10,777 bases of DNA. Source: Deltaproteobacteria bacterium. GTDB lineage: Bacteria > Myxococcota > Polyangia > Polyangiales > B10-G4. The notes under the pieces were generated by a model. It was not told the origin of the DNA. It did not search any database and was given only the letters and a program-made list of their open reading frames with translations. The DNA lies in the NCBI GenBank assembly GCA_019312705.1, contig JAFDCW010000265.1, forward strand, positions 1-10,777. The letters are read 5' to 3'. Below are positions 1 to 7,466 of this stretch, one piece after another (position 1 is the first letter of the stretch; the number at the start of each line of letters is the position of its first letter). The translations under genes were made by a program, and so were the position numbers.

Positions 1-395
1 AGCTCACGGGGGTCGACCGCGAAGAACCCTTGCTGTCGGCCCGCCGGGATCGGCGTCTGCTCGCGATGAATGACCGTCCCCTGAGCGAGGGCCGTCGCCT
101 CCGCCCGAACCTCGAAACTCAGCGACCCACCTGCGGCTTCGGGGGCGTACCAATAGACCAGGGCAACATCACCCGAGGCGAGCTGCTCCTCTCCCACAGG
201 CAGCCGGAGCCGCGTCGCGTCGGTGAGCGCGAATTCGCCGGCAAAAGGCCCGGCCAGCATGATCTCCGGGGCCTCTCGCCGTGGGGGCGCATCGTCACCA
301 CAGGCAGCCACGGGAGCGGCCGCGAGAATCAAGAGCAGCAGCGGCCCAAGAGGCGCCGTACGAAGGGCAGGGACTGACACCAGACGATGATACAT
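1..395 (-). CDS. Predicted lipoprotein of unknown function, 3' end cut by window edge
   Basis: This open frame enters from the left edge and has no stop inside the window, so only the N-terminal 131 codons are visible. Translation from the ATG at 395-393 gives a classic lipoprotein signal peptide: Arg at residues 4 and 12, a Leu/Ile/Ala-rich stretch at about 16-28, then a lipobox V-A-A-C with Cys at residue 32. The mature part starts CGDDAPPRREAPE, a polar linker, followed by a region alternating short hydrophobic and charged stretches that looks like a beta-rich domain. I do not recognise the family. The protein should be secreted, lipidated at Cys32 and anchored in a membrane facing the periplasm. 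The start is uncertain: a GTG at 380-378 also keeps the whole signal peptide, and neither start has a clear ribosome binding site. With the ATG start the gene overlaps the first nine bases of the longest reading of the divergent kinase gene. The signal peptide is directly visible; function is unknown. Confidence 0.7.
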   Translation of the reverse strand, partial: MYHRLVSVPALRTAPLGPLLLLILAAAPVAACGDDAPPRREAPEIMLAGPFAGEFALTDATRLRLPVGEEQLASGDVALVYWYAPEAAGGSLSFEVRAEATALAQGTVIHREQTPIPAGRQQGFFAVDPRE

Positions 396-1709
396 TCTGA
401 GCCGGCGATGTCTCGAATTGGCTCTCCCCCAGGCTCCCTCGAAGGGCGCCACCTGCCCGGCGACTACGTGCTCGGGGACCTCCTCGGGCGCGGCGGAATG
501 GGCAGCGTCTACGAAGGCACCCATCTGCCATCCAGGCGGCCCGTGGCGGTGAAGGTCCTCGACCCGAAGCTCGCCCGCCACCCAGCCCACCTCGAGCGGT
601 TTCGCCGCGAGGCCGAAACGACATCGCGTCTCGGCCACCCCAACATCGTCCGGGTCGAACGCTTCGATCACGAGGGCGTGGACGTAGCGTTCTACGTCAT
701 GGAGCGTTTGCACGGCACGCCGCTCAGGGCCTTGCTGCGGCGCGAGGGGCGCGTCCCAATCGCCCGTGCCGTCGACCTCGTCTCCCAGGCCCTCGCGGGC
801 CTCGGCGCGGCCCACCGAGCCGGCGTCATCCACCGGGACCTCAAACCGGCGAACCTCTTCCTCACCACGGGACCGAACGGCGAGGACGTGCTGAAGATCG
901 TGGATTTTGGTCTCGCGAAACTCCTCACCAGCGACGGCACCAAACTCACCGTCACCGGGAGCGTCATCGGCACTCCCCACTATCTCTCACCAGAGCAGGC
1001 CCTCGGCCGTGCGACGACTCCCCGCTCGGACCTCTTCGCTTGCGGCGTAATCCTCTACGAGCTGCTCGCCGGCAAACGGCCCTTCGAGGGCGTCGACGTC
1101 GCCACGCTCATGAAGAGCATCCTCCGGACCGCCCCCCCACGCCTCGAGGAAATAGCCCCAGAGGTACCCGCGGCCCTCGCCGACGTGGTCCATCGCGCCC
1201 TCTCCCGCCGACCCGCAGAGCGATTCGATTCGGCCGATTCGATGCGCCGGGCGCTGCTCGACGCCCTCAGCGAACCGGGCCTGCTCTCCTTGATCCCCAA
1301 ACCCAGGAAGAAGCACGTGACCGTCGCCGCCGTTTTGGGCGTCGCCGCGATAATTGGCTTGGTCGTCGCGGTCGCGGTGGACCTCGGGCTGAACTACTTC
1401 GTCGGCACAGAACGCGCCGTAGAGCAGAGTTCAACCGAGGCGCCGCCGGCGGCGGTCGTCCCAGTTCCGAGCGTCGTTGGCCGGCTGCCGGGGACGACGT
1501 CGGCACCCCTGGGCATCAAGGCCTGCGACGATGCGATGCGCCTCGCTTGCGCCTGCCGGGGCCCCGCCGGCCCGCCGGCCTGCAACCGGGCAAACCGGCT
1601 GGTCGACGGCTACCGCGACATCTATCGGGCGGACCCCTCGGCGGCACCAACGATCGAGACAGGCTGCCGCTATTTCTTGGAAAACCTCGACCCGAGCTGC
1701 CGCCCGTGA
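387..1709 (+). CDS. Membrane serine/threonine protein kinase (PknB-like) with Cys-rich extracytoplasmic tail
   Basis: A 440-aa Hanks-type Ser/Thr kinase that would transfer phosphate from ATP to cytoplasmic proteins. All key kinase elements are visible: glycine loop LGRGGMGSVYEG (33-44), ATP-binding Lys56 in VAVKVL, catalytic loop HRDLKPAN (149-156, Asp151), DFG (173-175), and GTPHYLSPEQ at the end of the activation segment. A basic stretch (PKPRKKH) precedes one transmembrane segment at about 311-335. The roughly 105-residue C-terminal part should lie in the periplasm: a Pro/Ala/Val linker, then six Cys between residues 380 and 438, which suggests a small disulfide-bonded sensor domain. It has no PASTA repeats. 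Two starts are possible: ATG at 387, or ATG at 408 (residue 8, MSRIGSPPG), which avoids overlap with the divergent lipoprotein gene; neither has a clear Shine-Dalgarno sequence. The gene ends 14 bp before the convergent esterase gene. The kinase call is very secure; its substrate and signal are unknown. Confidence 0.96.
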   Translation: MIHSEPAMSRIGSPPGSLEGRHLPGDYVLGDLLGRGGMGSVYEGTHLPSRRPVAVKVLDPKLARHPAHLERFRREAETTSRLGHPNIVRVERFDHEGVDVAFYVMERLHGTPLRALLRREGRVPIARAVDLVSQALAGLGAAHRAGVIHRDLKPANLFLTTGPNGEDVLKIVDFGLAKLLTSDGTKLTVTGSVIGTPHYLSPEQALGRATTPRSDLFACGVILYELLAGKRPFEGVDVATLMKSILRTAPPRLEEIAPEVPAALADVVHRALSRRPAERFDSADSMRRALLDALSEPGLLSLIPKPRKKHVTVAAVLGVAAIIGLVVAVAVDLGLNYFVGTERAVEQSSTEAPPAAVVPVPSVVGRLPGTTSAPLGIKACDDAMRLACACRGPAGPPACNRANRLVDGYRDIYRADPSAAPTIETGCRYFLENLDPSCRP

Positions 1710-1723
1710 CCCTGCATCACACA

Positions 1724-2551
1724 CTAGTGCCGGTCGGGCGGTAGCGAGGCCGCGAGGAAATCGGCGAGGGCGGCCAGAACCGGCGAGGGGATGGTGTGAT
1801 CTCCGTCGAACGCAACGAAGCGTACGTCCGCCTCGGCACCATCGAGGACCTCGCGCAGACGGTCTCCGCCTCGGAAGGGCAGCACCGAATCTCGTCGTCC
1901 GTGACTGACTAGAACAGGCACACCTCGAAGGCGGCCGAGGAGCGGTCGCCATTCGCTCTCACCGATCACGCTCCCCGAAAGCGCGAAGACGGCGCCTGGC
2001 GCCTCATCACGATGCAGAGCCACGTCGACGGAGAGCATGGCCCCCTGACTGAAGCCTCCGATGGCAACGCGGGAGGGCGGCACGTCGTAGCGCGCTTCGA
2101 GGTCTGTGAGCAGCGCAAGCAGCGCCTCTCGGGAGGCCGGGAGCTCCTCGGGGTGTTCGCCGGCGAGGTTCCTGGTCCCGCCGCGGGCCGCGGCCTCGCG
2201 CTGGGCTCGGGGCCGGAGAGGCCACCACGCGCGGCCGCCGTGGGGGACCGCCAGGCGCCCGACGGGAAGAACGAAACGAAGATGACCGAGCCTTGGGTCG
2301 CGGTGAAGACTACGAGCGAGGGGCACGAGATCGTCACCAGAACTGCCATAGCCGTGCAGGAGCAGGACGAGGGGACCTGGGCCCTCACCGACGACTTCGA
2401 AGTCGAGGGTGACCCGGGCCGGGAGTTGTCGGGGCGCCAAAACCGGGTCGGATGCCGCCTCGGGGGCGCGCCGGCACCCGGCCGGGGTCGCGAGGCAGAG
2501 CCAGGACAAGCCCAGCATCGCGAACGTATTGAAATTGCCGCGACGGGTCAT
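1724..2551 (-). CDS. Alpha/beta-hydrolase, phospholipase/carboxylesterase family, probable lipoprotein
   Basis: A 275-aa serine hydrolase of the phospholipase/carboxylesterase (abhydrolase_2) type. The family usually cleaves short-chain carboxylic or thioester bonds; the substrate here is unknown. Visible signatures are the oxyanion-loop motif LLLHGYGSSGDDL, the nucleophile elbow GGFSQGAM (Ser168, codon 2050-2048), the acid in GRRDSVLP (Asp221) and the His in DGDHTIP (His252), which together make a full catalytic triad in family order. The N-terminus has Arg3-Arg4, a hydrophobic stretch and then A-T-P-A-G-C (Cys26), followed by a Pro/Ala-rich linker. This looks like a lipoprotein signal, though Pro at -3 is unusual, so ordinary secretion is an alternative. 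I chose the ATG at 2551 because it gives a compact signal peptide. A start at 2581 would add ten polar residues and overlap the start codon of the divergent peroxidase gene. No clear ribosome binding site is seen. Confidence 0.88.
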   Translation of the reverse strand: MTRRGNFNTFAMLGLSWLCLATPAGCRRAPEAASDPVLAPRQLPARVTLDFEVVGEGPGPLVLLLHGYGSSGDDLVPLARSLHRDPRLGHLRFVLPVGRLAVPHGGRAWWPLRPRAQREAAARGGTRNLAGEHPEELPASREALLALLTDLEARYDVPPSRVAIGGFSQGAMLSVDVALHRDEAPGAVFALSGSVIGESEWRPLLGRLRGVPVLVSHGRRDSVLPFRGGDRLREVLDGAEADVRFVAFDGDHTIPSPVLAALADFLAASLPPDRH

Positions 2552-2579
2552 CTGACTGAGCGTATTGTCGCATCGAGTC

Positions 2580-3461
2580 ATGGAAAACGCCCAGCCCGGT
2601 ATTCTCGCGGGGGTCCCCGCCCATGCGCGCTTCGTGCATTACGATTTGCTCCCGGGGGTGGACCCCAAGGAAGCCCTCGCAGAACTCCGGGTGTGCGACA
2701 TCGACCATGAGCTGGTCGTCGGCCTCGGTTCATCGCTCGTTTGGGCATCGGGGGGCGCCATCGAAGGCCTGGGGCCCCACCCCACCTTGGTCGGCCCGGG
2801 CATCTCCGTGCCCTCCACGCCCAACGCCCTGCTCATCTGGCATCGCGGAGCGGACCGGGGCGATGTTGTGCTCTCGGCCAGGGAGCTCGAAGAAGACCTC
2901 GCCGAGTTCTTCGAGGTTCAACTGGTCGTCGATGCCTTCAAACACCAAGAAGGGCGCGACCTCACCGGCTACGTCGACGGCACCGAAAACCCGACCGGCG
3001 ACGACGCGGGAGCGGCGGCCCTGGTCGCTGACGCAGGCCCCGGTCTCGACGGGTCGAGCTTCGTCGCGACGCAGAAGTGGCGACACGACCTCGCCGAGTT
3101 CTTCGAGTTCGACGATGACGCCCGCGACCACATGATCGGCCGGCGCGCCGAAGACGACGTGGAACTCGAAGACGCCCCGGCGAGCGCGCACGTGAAGCGC
3201 ACCGAGCAGGAAGCATTTGCGCCGCCGGCCTTCGTTCTTCGGCGCTCCATGCCTTGGGCGGACGAAGACGGCGAGGGCCTCTTCTTCGTCGCCTTCGGCA
3301 AAAGCTTCGATGCCTTCGAGAGGCAACTTCGACGCATGATGGGCATGGACGACGGGGTCATCGATGCCCTATTTCGTTTCACCAGGCCGATGACCGGGTC
3401 GTACTTCTGGTGCCCCCCGGTTGACGAAGGTCACCTCGACCTCCGCGCCCTCGGGCTCTGA
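2580..3461 (+). CDS. Dye-decolorizing (DyP-type) heme peroxidase, YfeX-like
   Basis: A 293-aa heme peroxidase of the DyP family, which uses hydrogen peroxide to oxidise dyes, phenolics or porphyrin-like substrates. The signature GYVDGTENP lies at 130-138 with the distal Asp133. The probable proximal heme ligand is His204 in AHVKRTEQE, and the distal Arg is Arg221 in FVLRRSMPW. The spacings, 71 residues from Asp to His and 17 from His to Arg, agree with E. coli YfeX (Asp143, His215, Arg232). Length matches the small YfeX class. There is no Sec or Tat signal, so the enzyme should be cytoplasmic. The C-terminus stops where the fold normally ends, with no clear encapsulin-loading tail. The protein is very acidic. 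The start is the ATG at 2580; a TTG at 2565 is also in frame but lies inside the divergent esterase's longest reading. A 21-nt exact direct repeat occurs within the gene, encoding DLAEFFE twice. The natural substrate is unknown. Confidence 0.95.
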   Translation: MENAQPGILAGVPAHARFVHYDLLPGVDPKEALAELRVCDIDHELVVGLGSSLVWASGGAIEGLGPHPTLVGPGISVPSTPNALLIWHRGADRGDVVLSARELEEDLAEFFEVQLVVDAFKHQEGRDLTGYVDGTENPTGDDAGAAALVADAGPGLDGSSFVATQKWRHDLAEFFEFDDDARDHMIGRRAEDDVELEDAPASAHVKRTEQEAFAPPAFVLRRSMPWADEDGEGLFFVAFGKSFDAFERQLRRMMGMDDGVIDALFRFTRPMTGSYFWCPPVDEGHLDLRALGL

Positions 3462-3528
3462 GCGCTGCGGGGCGTAGCGCCCGGAAGGGTTGCGTCGTGA
3501 GCCGAACCGCTCTGGCGAACGAACTGGT
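3462..3528. other. Convergent intergenic gap with weak hairpin
   Basis: This 67-bp stretch separates the convergent ends of the peroxidase and NRPS genes. It contains two alternative short stems: GCGCT (3462-3466) with AGCGC (3476-3480), or GGGCG (3470-3474) with CGCCC (3478-3482) across a TAG loop. No T-run follows on either strand, so a rho-independent terminator is not well supported. It may only be a GC-rich spacer. Confidence 0.25.
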
Positions 3529-6500
3529 CTACGGGTCCGCGTCGACCCGGTCGGTCCAGTCTTTCAAAAAACGAGCGACCTCGGTCGCGTGCGGGTCCTT
3601 GAGCAGGGTTTCGTGTTCGGCGTCGACATCGAAGACCTCCACGTGCTCGATGAAACGGGACCATCCGTAGTCCCTTTCGGTGACCGCACCCGGGGACTCG
3701 GCGCAACGAATCAACAGTGCTCGCCCTGCATACTGGGTGGTCCGGAACATGTCGGCGGCGGCGAGGTTCTCGCGGTACACGGCGGGCCGGTTCGCAAAAG
3801 CACCCGCGTCCACATCGACCCGAAAGACCTCGTCGAGTCTCCCCGAGGGCCCACCACCGGCATGCCTCGCCCTCGCGACTTCTACCCATCGCCGGGGACC
3901 GCTCCGGACGAGCCGGGCCGCGCGCCTCGCATAGGACGAGGCGCGGCCGATGGAACCGAAGGCGGGGAATGCGTCTACGAGGACAACCGGGGCCACCGCC
4001 CCGCCGTTGGCGCGGAGCTGGCGCGCGGTCTCGACCGCGAGGTGCCCACCGAAGCACCAGCCGACGAGGATATAGGGGCCCTCGGCCTGGAATCTCCGAA
4101 TCAAGCTGGCGTAGTGCATCGCCATAGCTTCGATGGTTCGGTGCATCGTGGCGGGCTCCGCGAGGCCCCTGGATTGCAGTCCGTAGCAGGGCTGGCCCTC
4201 GCCGAGCCTGTAGATCAGCGGCCCATACCCGAGGAGGTCCCCGGGAGTCGAGTGCATGAAGAACAACGGCGGCCGCGTCCCCCGAGCACGGAGCGTCACC
4301 AGGGAGGTCGCCCCATCGTCGGGCAGGGCATGCGGAACGGTGAGCCCCCCCGCGATGCCCCGAACGGTGGGGCTGTGAAAGAAGGCGGCCCCATCCACGT
4401 CCAGCCCCATGCGATTGGTCTGGTCCAACATGCGGATCGCCTGGAGGGAATCTCCCCCGAGAGCAAAGAAGTTATCGTCGATGCCGATGTCCTGGCGGCC
4501 GAGGGTCTCGCGCCAGAGCTCACGGACCATGGTTTCGACCAGCGTGCGAGGCCGCTCTCTGTCGGCGACGTGGCGGCCGACGGTATCGCCGGGGTCCGGC
4601 AGAGCGCCGTAGTCAACCTTGCCATTGGGCAGGTGGGGAAGCTCGTCGAGGGCGATGAGCGCGGATGGAACGAGATGAGCGGGCAGTGCGGACGCGAGGT
4701 GTTGCCGAACGGCCTCCGCATCAGGGCGCGGAGAGCCGGCCACGTAGCCGACGAGCCGGGCGCTGGCGCCGTCCCCCGAAACCCGCGCCGCAGCGCTCGC
4801 GACCGATCGGTGGGACGAGAGTGCCGCCTCCACTTCACCCAGCTCAATGCGAAACCCCCTTAGCTTCACTTGGCGGTCATCACGGCCCAAATACTCGATG
4901 TCGCCGCTGGCCAGCAGGCGCACCCGGTCGCCCGTCCGATAGAGACGCTCGGGGGATTCAGAACGTGGCATGCGAACGTCGACGAATCGCTCTCGGTCGA
5001 GCAGCGGACGGCCGAGATAACCGGGCGTGAGGCAGCCACCACCGAGAAAGAGTTCGCCAGGGACACCGATGGGCACGAGGTCATCGCTCGGTCCCATGAC
5101 ATAGGCGAAGACTCCGGGAATCGGGCGGCCGATCGGGGGATTCTTTCGAAGAGCCGCTCCCGGTGGTGCTTCGAAGGTCGTCGCCGTGACGGTCGCTTCC
5201 GTAGGGCCGTATGCGTTGACCCACCGCACCGAGGACCCTGCGAGCTCGACGAAGCGTTCGTAGGCGGCAAGGGTCGCAGTCTCGCCGCCTACGACGACCA
5301 TGCGCAGAGAGTCGGGGAGCGCAGCTCCTCGTGAGAGAAGCCCGTCGACCCAGCGCTGAAAATATGCCGTCGGGAGCTGGAGGACAGTGATGCCGCGCCG
5401 GTCGAGCCAGCGGGTGAACTCACCCACATCCAGGACATCGTCCGGGCGCAGCACGAGCTCGGCGCCCACGGACCACGTTGGGAACATCTCCTCCACCGCG
5501 ATGTCGAAGCTGATGGACGCGAACTGTGGAACCCGATCCTCGGCGCCTAGACCGTAGAGCTTTCGAGTGGCGAGAGCGTGGCCCACGACGGATTGGTGTC
5601 TGATGGGCACCCCCTTCGGCCTGCCCGTCGAGCCCGACGTATAGATGACATAGGCGATATCATCCGGTGTCAGCGGGGTATGGCCCCGTCGTCCTGGGTA
5701 GCCTCCGTGATGATCACCGCTCGGGCCCCGAACTCACCGACCTCGTCGGCCAGGTCCGCTGTGGTAGCCACGACCTCGATCCCGGCATCCTCGATGATGA
5801 GCTGGAGGCGTTCCCGAGGATAGGTCGGGTCGAGGGGGACGTAGGCTGCGCCGATCTCGAGGATACCCAGCACGCCGACCGCGAGCTCGACGACCCGACC
5901 GACACAAAGCCCCACTCGGTCGCTCGGGCGACACCCGGCGCCCCGCAGTGCCGCCGCAAAACCAAGGGCTCGGCGCCGGAGCTCGGCGTAGGAGAGCGAG
6001 GCGCCCCCGTCGGCACTCGACACTGCAATGGCGTCGGGGCACCGGTCCGCCTGCTCCCATATCAAGCCGTGGGCCGTGCATGCATCGCTCGCCTCGAGGG
6101 CCGGCCCGGAGGCCATCGCGACGACGCGCTCACTCGCTGCGTCGGACATGCCCACAAGCTGCGAGATGAGTTGGTCCGGGGCGCGCACCATCTCCGAGAG
6201 GAAGGCATCGAGCTGGTCGAGGAGCTCGTCGACACTCGCCGCCTCGTACAGAGATGCATCGTACTCGAGGGTGAGCTTCAGGCCGTCGTGATCGTAGACC
6301 GAAAGCGACAGCGGGACGCCCGTATGCTCGATGAGGCGCGCCGTCCGTTGCTGCCACCGTCCGCCGAGGGCGGGCAGGGCCTTGGTCAGGTCATAGGCTT
6401 CGTACATCACGAGCGAATCGAAGAGCGTCGAGTGGTTTGATGCGGCGGCCAGGCTGCGGAGATGTGAGAGCGGCGTGTTCTCGTGAGGACGAGTTGCCGA

Positions 6501-7459
6501 ACGCTCCGCCCGTCGCCGAGGTGCGCCCTGATGGGGAGGGTATTGATCAGGACGCCGACGATGTCCTCGGCGCCGGGGACGGTCGAGCGACGACATGCCC
6601 GGACGCCCCCGAAGGTCACATCGTCGGTTTCGGCATGACGACCGAGGACGACCGCCCACGCGGCGTGCATGAAGCTACTGGAGCGCACCTCCAGTTCGGC
6701 CGCTCGTTCCCGGAGCAGGTCGGCGCGCGCTGGAGATAGGTGAAGAGACCGCTCGCGGTGCGGGCCCAGGCTCCCCTGCCCTGCCAACACCCCGAACGGG
6801 AGTGGGGTCGGGCCGGGAAATCCGAGGAATAGCCGCGAGAAGAAATCGTCCGAAGCAGCCGTCGGGAGCCCGGCGACGTGCCGCAGATACTCGGCGTAGG
6901 TGGCCTTCGGACCACTCGACGTGTCGGCCGCGGGCTCGCCGTCGTAGGCCGCGAAGGCCTCACGGACGACGCGGAGGATGCTGCGACCGTCCATGAGGAT
7001 GTGGTGGAAGGTGAATACGAGCAGATGGTCCTCTGCCCCCGCGCGCAGCAGCGCTACACGCAAGGCGGGAGGCGCATCGAGGAAGAACCCCCGCCCGCGG
7101 TCCTCGGCGAGCCAGGCCTCGAATTCACCCTCGACGTCCCCGCCATCGGCGTCGATGGGGACGAGCGTAAAGGGCAGTCGCAGGTCCGCGTGCACAACCT
7201 GCGACAGGCCTCCGCGCCACCGGAAGCCGCAGCGCAGGCTCTCGTATCGCTCAAAAACCTGACAAAATGCGTTCTCGATGCGCCTCGCATCGACGGCCTC
7301 GGGCATGCGCACGACGAACTGCTCGACCCCCGGCCCCTGCCGACCGGCGCGCAGGGAGTCCAGGAGCAGGCCCTGCTGCATCGGTGAGAGCGGCAACGCC
7401 GCGGGCTCGCCGCTCGACAGCCCGGCGCCTGGTGCGGCCTTCACCACCTGCGACACCAA
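3529..7459 (-). CDS. One-module non-ribosomal peptide synthetase, C-A-PCP-TE, with two frame breaks
   Basis: Three minus-strand frames (7459 to about 6488, about 6485 to 5670, and about 5680 to 3529) join into one NRPS of roughly 1,310 residues. Domain order is condensation (HHILMDG at 7006-6986), adenylation (YTSGSTGRPKG, NAYGPTEAT, YRTGD, RGFRIELGEVE, PNGKVDYGAL), carrier (LGGDS, phosphopantetheine Ser codon 4449-4447) and thioesterase. The module would activate one amino acid, join it to a donor held on another protein, and release the product. The condensation start LPLSPMQQGLLLDSL resembles LCL-type domains. The gene begins 7 nt after the preceding gene (TTG at 7459 or GTG at 7456, no good ribosome site), so it is probably translationally coupled. 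The frame breaks, each equivalent to a loss of 1 mod 3 bases, lie in the late condensation domain and before the A3 motif. Taken literally the gene is broken; sequencing or assembly error is equally possible. Tailoring genes, an MbtH-like gene and a phosphopantetheinyl transferase are absent from the window. Confidence 0.9.
3535..4285 (-). other. Terminal thioesterase domain with Cys nucleophile
   Basis: A type I thioesterase starts at PPLFFMHSTPGDLLGYGPL. Its nucleophile elbow reads VGWCFGGHLAVETA, so a Cys (codon 4056-4054) replaces the usual Ser. The likely acid is Asp in VVLVDAFPAFG, just after the following strand, and the likely base is His in DVDAEHETLLKDP near the end. All three triad positions are occupied, which argues for an active enzyme rather than a decayed one. 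This domain lies wholly in one open frame. Confidence 0.88.
4340..4560 (-). other. Peptidyl carrier protein domain of the NRPS
   Basis: A carrier domain of about 70 residues contains DDNFFALGGDSLQAIRM. The Ser in LGGDS (codon 4449-4447) is the expected phosphopantetheine attachment site. It follows the A10 motif directly and is joined to the thioesterase by a short linker, the usual layout of a terminal NRPS module. Confidence 0.9.
4570..6110 (-). other. Adenylation domain of the NRPS (spans the second frame break)
   Basis: Core motifs in order are LEIGAAYVPLDPTYP (A2), YTSGSTGRPKG (A3), FDIAVEEMFPTW (A4), NAYGPTEATVTATTF (A5), GELFLGGGCLTPGYLGRP (A6), YRTGDRVR (A7), RGFRIELGEVEAAL (A8) and PNGKVDYGAL (A10, with the catalytic Lys). 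Hand alignment to GrsA gives the pocket residues D-I-E-Q-V-G-A-V-T plus Lys. Glu at position 239 is often found where a basic substrate (Orn, Lys, Arg) is bound. Substrate is therefore only a weak inference. Confidence 0.85.
5670..5682 (-). other. Frame break in the NRPS adenylation domain (probable 1-nt loss in a C run)
   Basis: The upstream frame reads DDGAIPR then TGA (5672-5670). The downstream frame contains LTPDDIAYVIYTSGSTG. On the coding strand the junction is ATACCCCGCTGACACC. Adding one C to the CCCC run (plus-strand GGGG, 5675-5678) yields DDGAIPPLTPDDIAYVIY, exactly the expected join before A3. A homopolymer sequencing error or a recent single-base deletion both fit. Confidence 0.85.
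6110..7410 (-). other. Condensation domain of the NRPS (spans the first frame break)
   Basis: The domain runs from LPLSPMQQGLL near its start through the active-site HHILMDG (second His is residue 153, codon 7003-7001) to VGVLINTLPIR, then continues in another frame with HENTPLSHL and LFDSLVMYEAYDL. In related domains about 27 residues separate NTLP from the Y/HEHTPL block; here about 17 remain, so around ten residues appear to be missing at the frame break. The catalytic motif is intact. Confidence 0.85.
6480..6493 (-). other. Frame break in the NRPS condensation domain (probable small deletion)
   Basis: The frame ending in SVRQLV (codon GTC, 6490-6488) must join the frame starting RPHENTPLSHL (CAC at 6485-6483). 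The two overlap on CGTCCTCA (plus-strand 6484-6491), which is used in both frames. The site also forms a short inverted repeat, CTCGT (6480-6484) and ACGAG (6489-6493). About ten residues are missing relative to typical condensation domains. Confidence 0.75.
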
Positions 7460-7466
7460 CGGCCGG

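Noticed and set aside
30..377. Plus-strand open frame (115 aa) at the left edge
   Set aside because: The opposite strand encodes a good lipoprotein signal peptide with a lipobox; the plus frame is Arg-rich and featureless.
3400..3461. Encapsulin cargo-loading peptide at the peroxidase C-terminus
   Set aside because: The ending GHLDLRALGL is slightly suggestive, but it sits where the fold normally ends with no linker extension, and there is no encapsulin gene in view.
3490..4863. Plus-strand open frame (457 aa) opposite the NRPS
   Set aside because: It lies antisense to clear adenylation, carrier and thioesterase motifs and shows no family signature.
5670..6493. Programmed ribosomal frameshifting to produce the NRPS
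   Set aside because: Neither site has a recognisable slippery heptamer with a downstream stimulator, the first site also lacks expected residues, and two such events in one NRPS would be exceptional.
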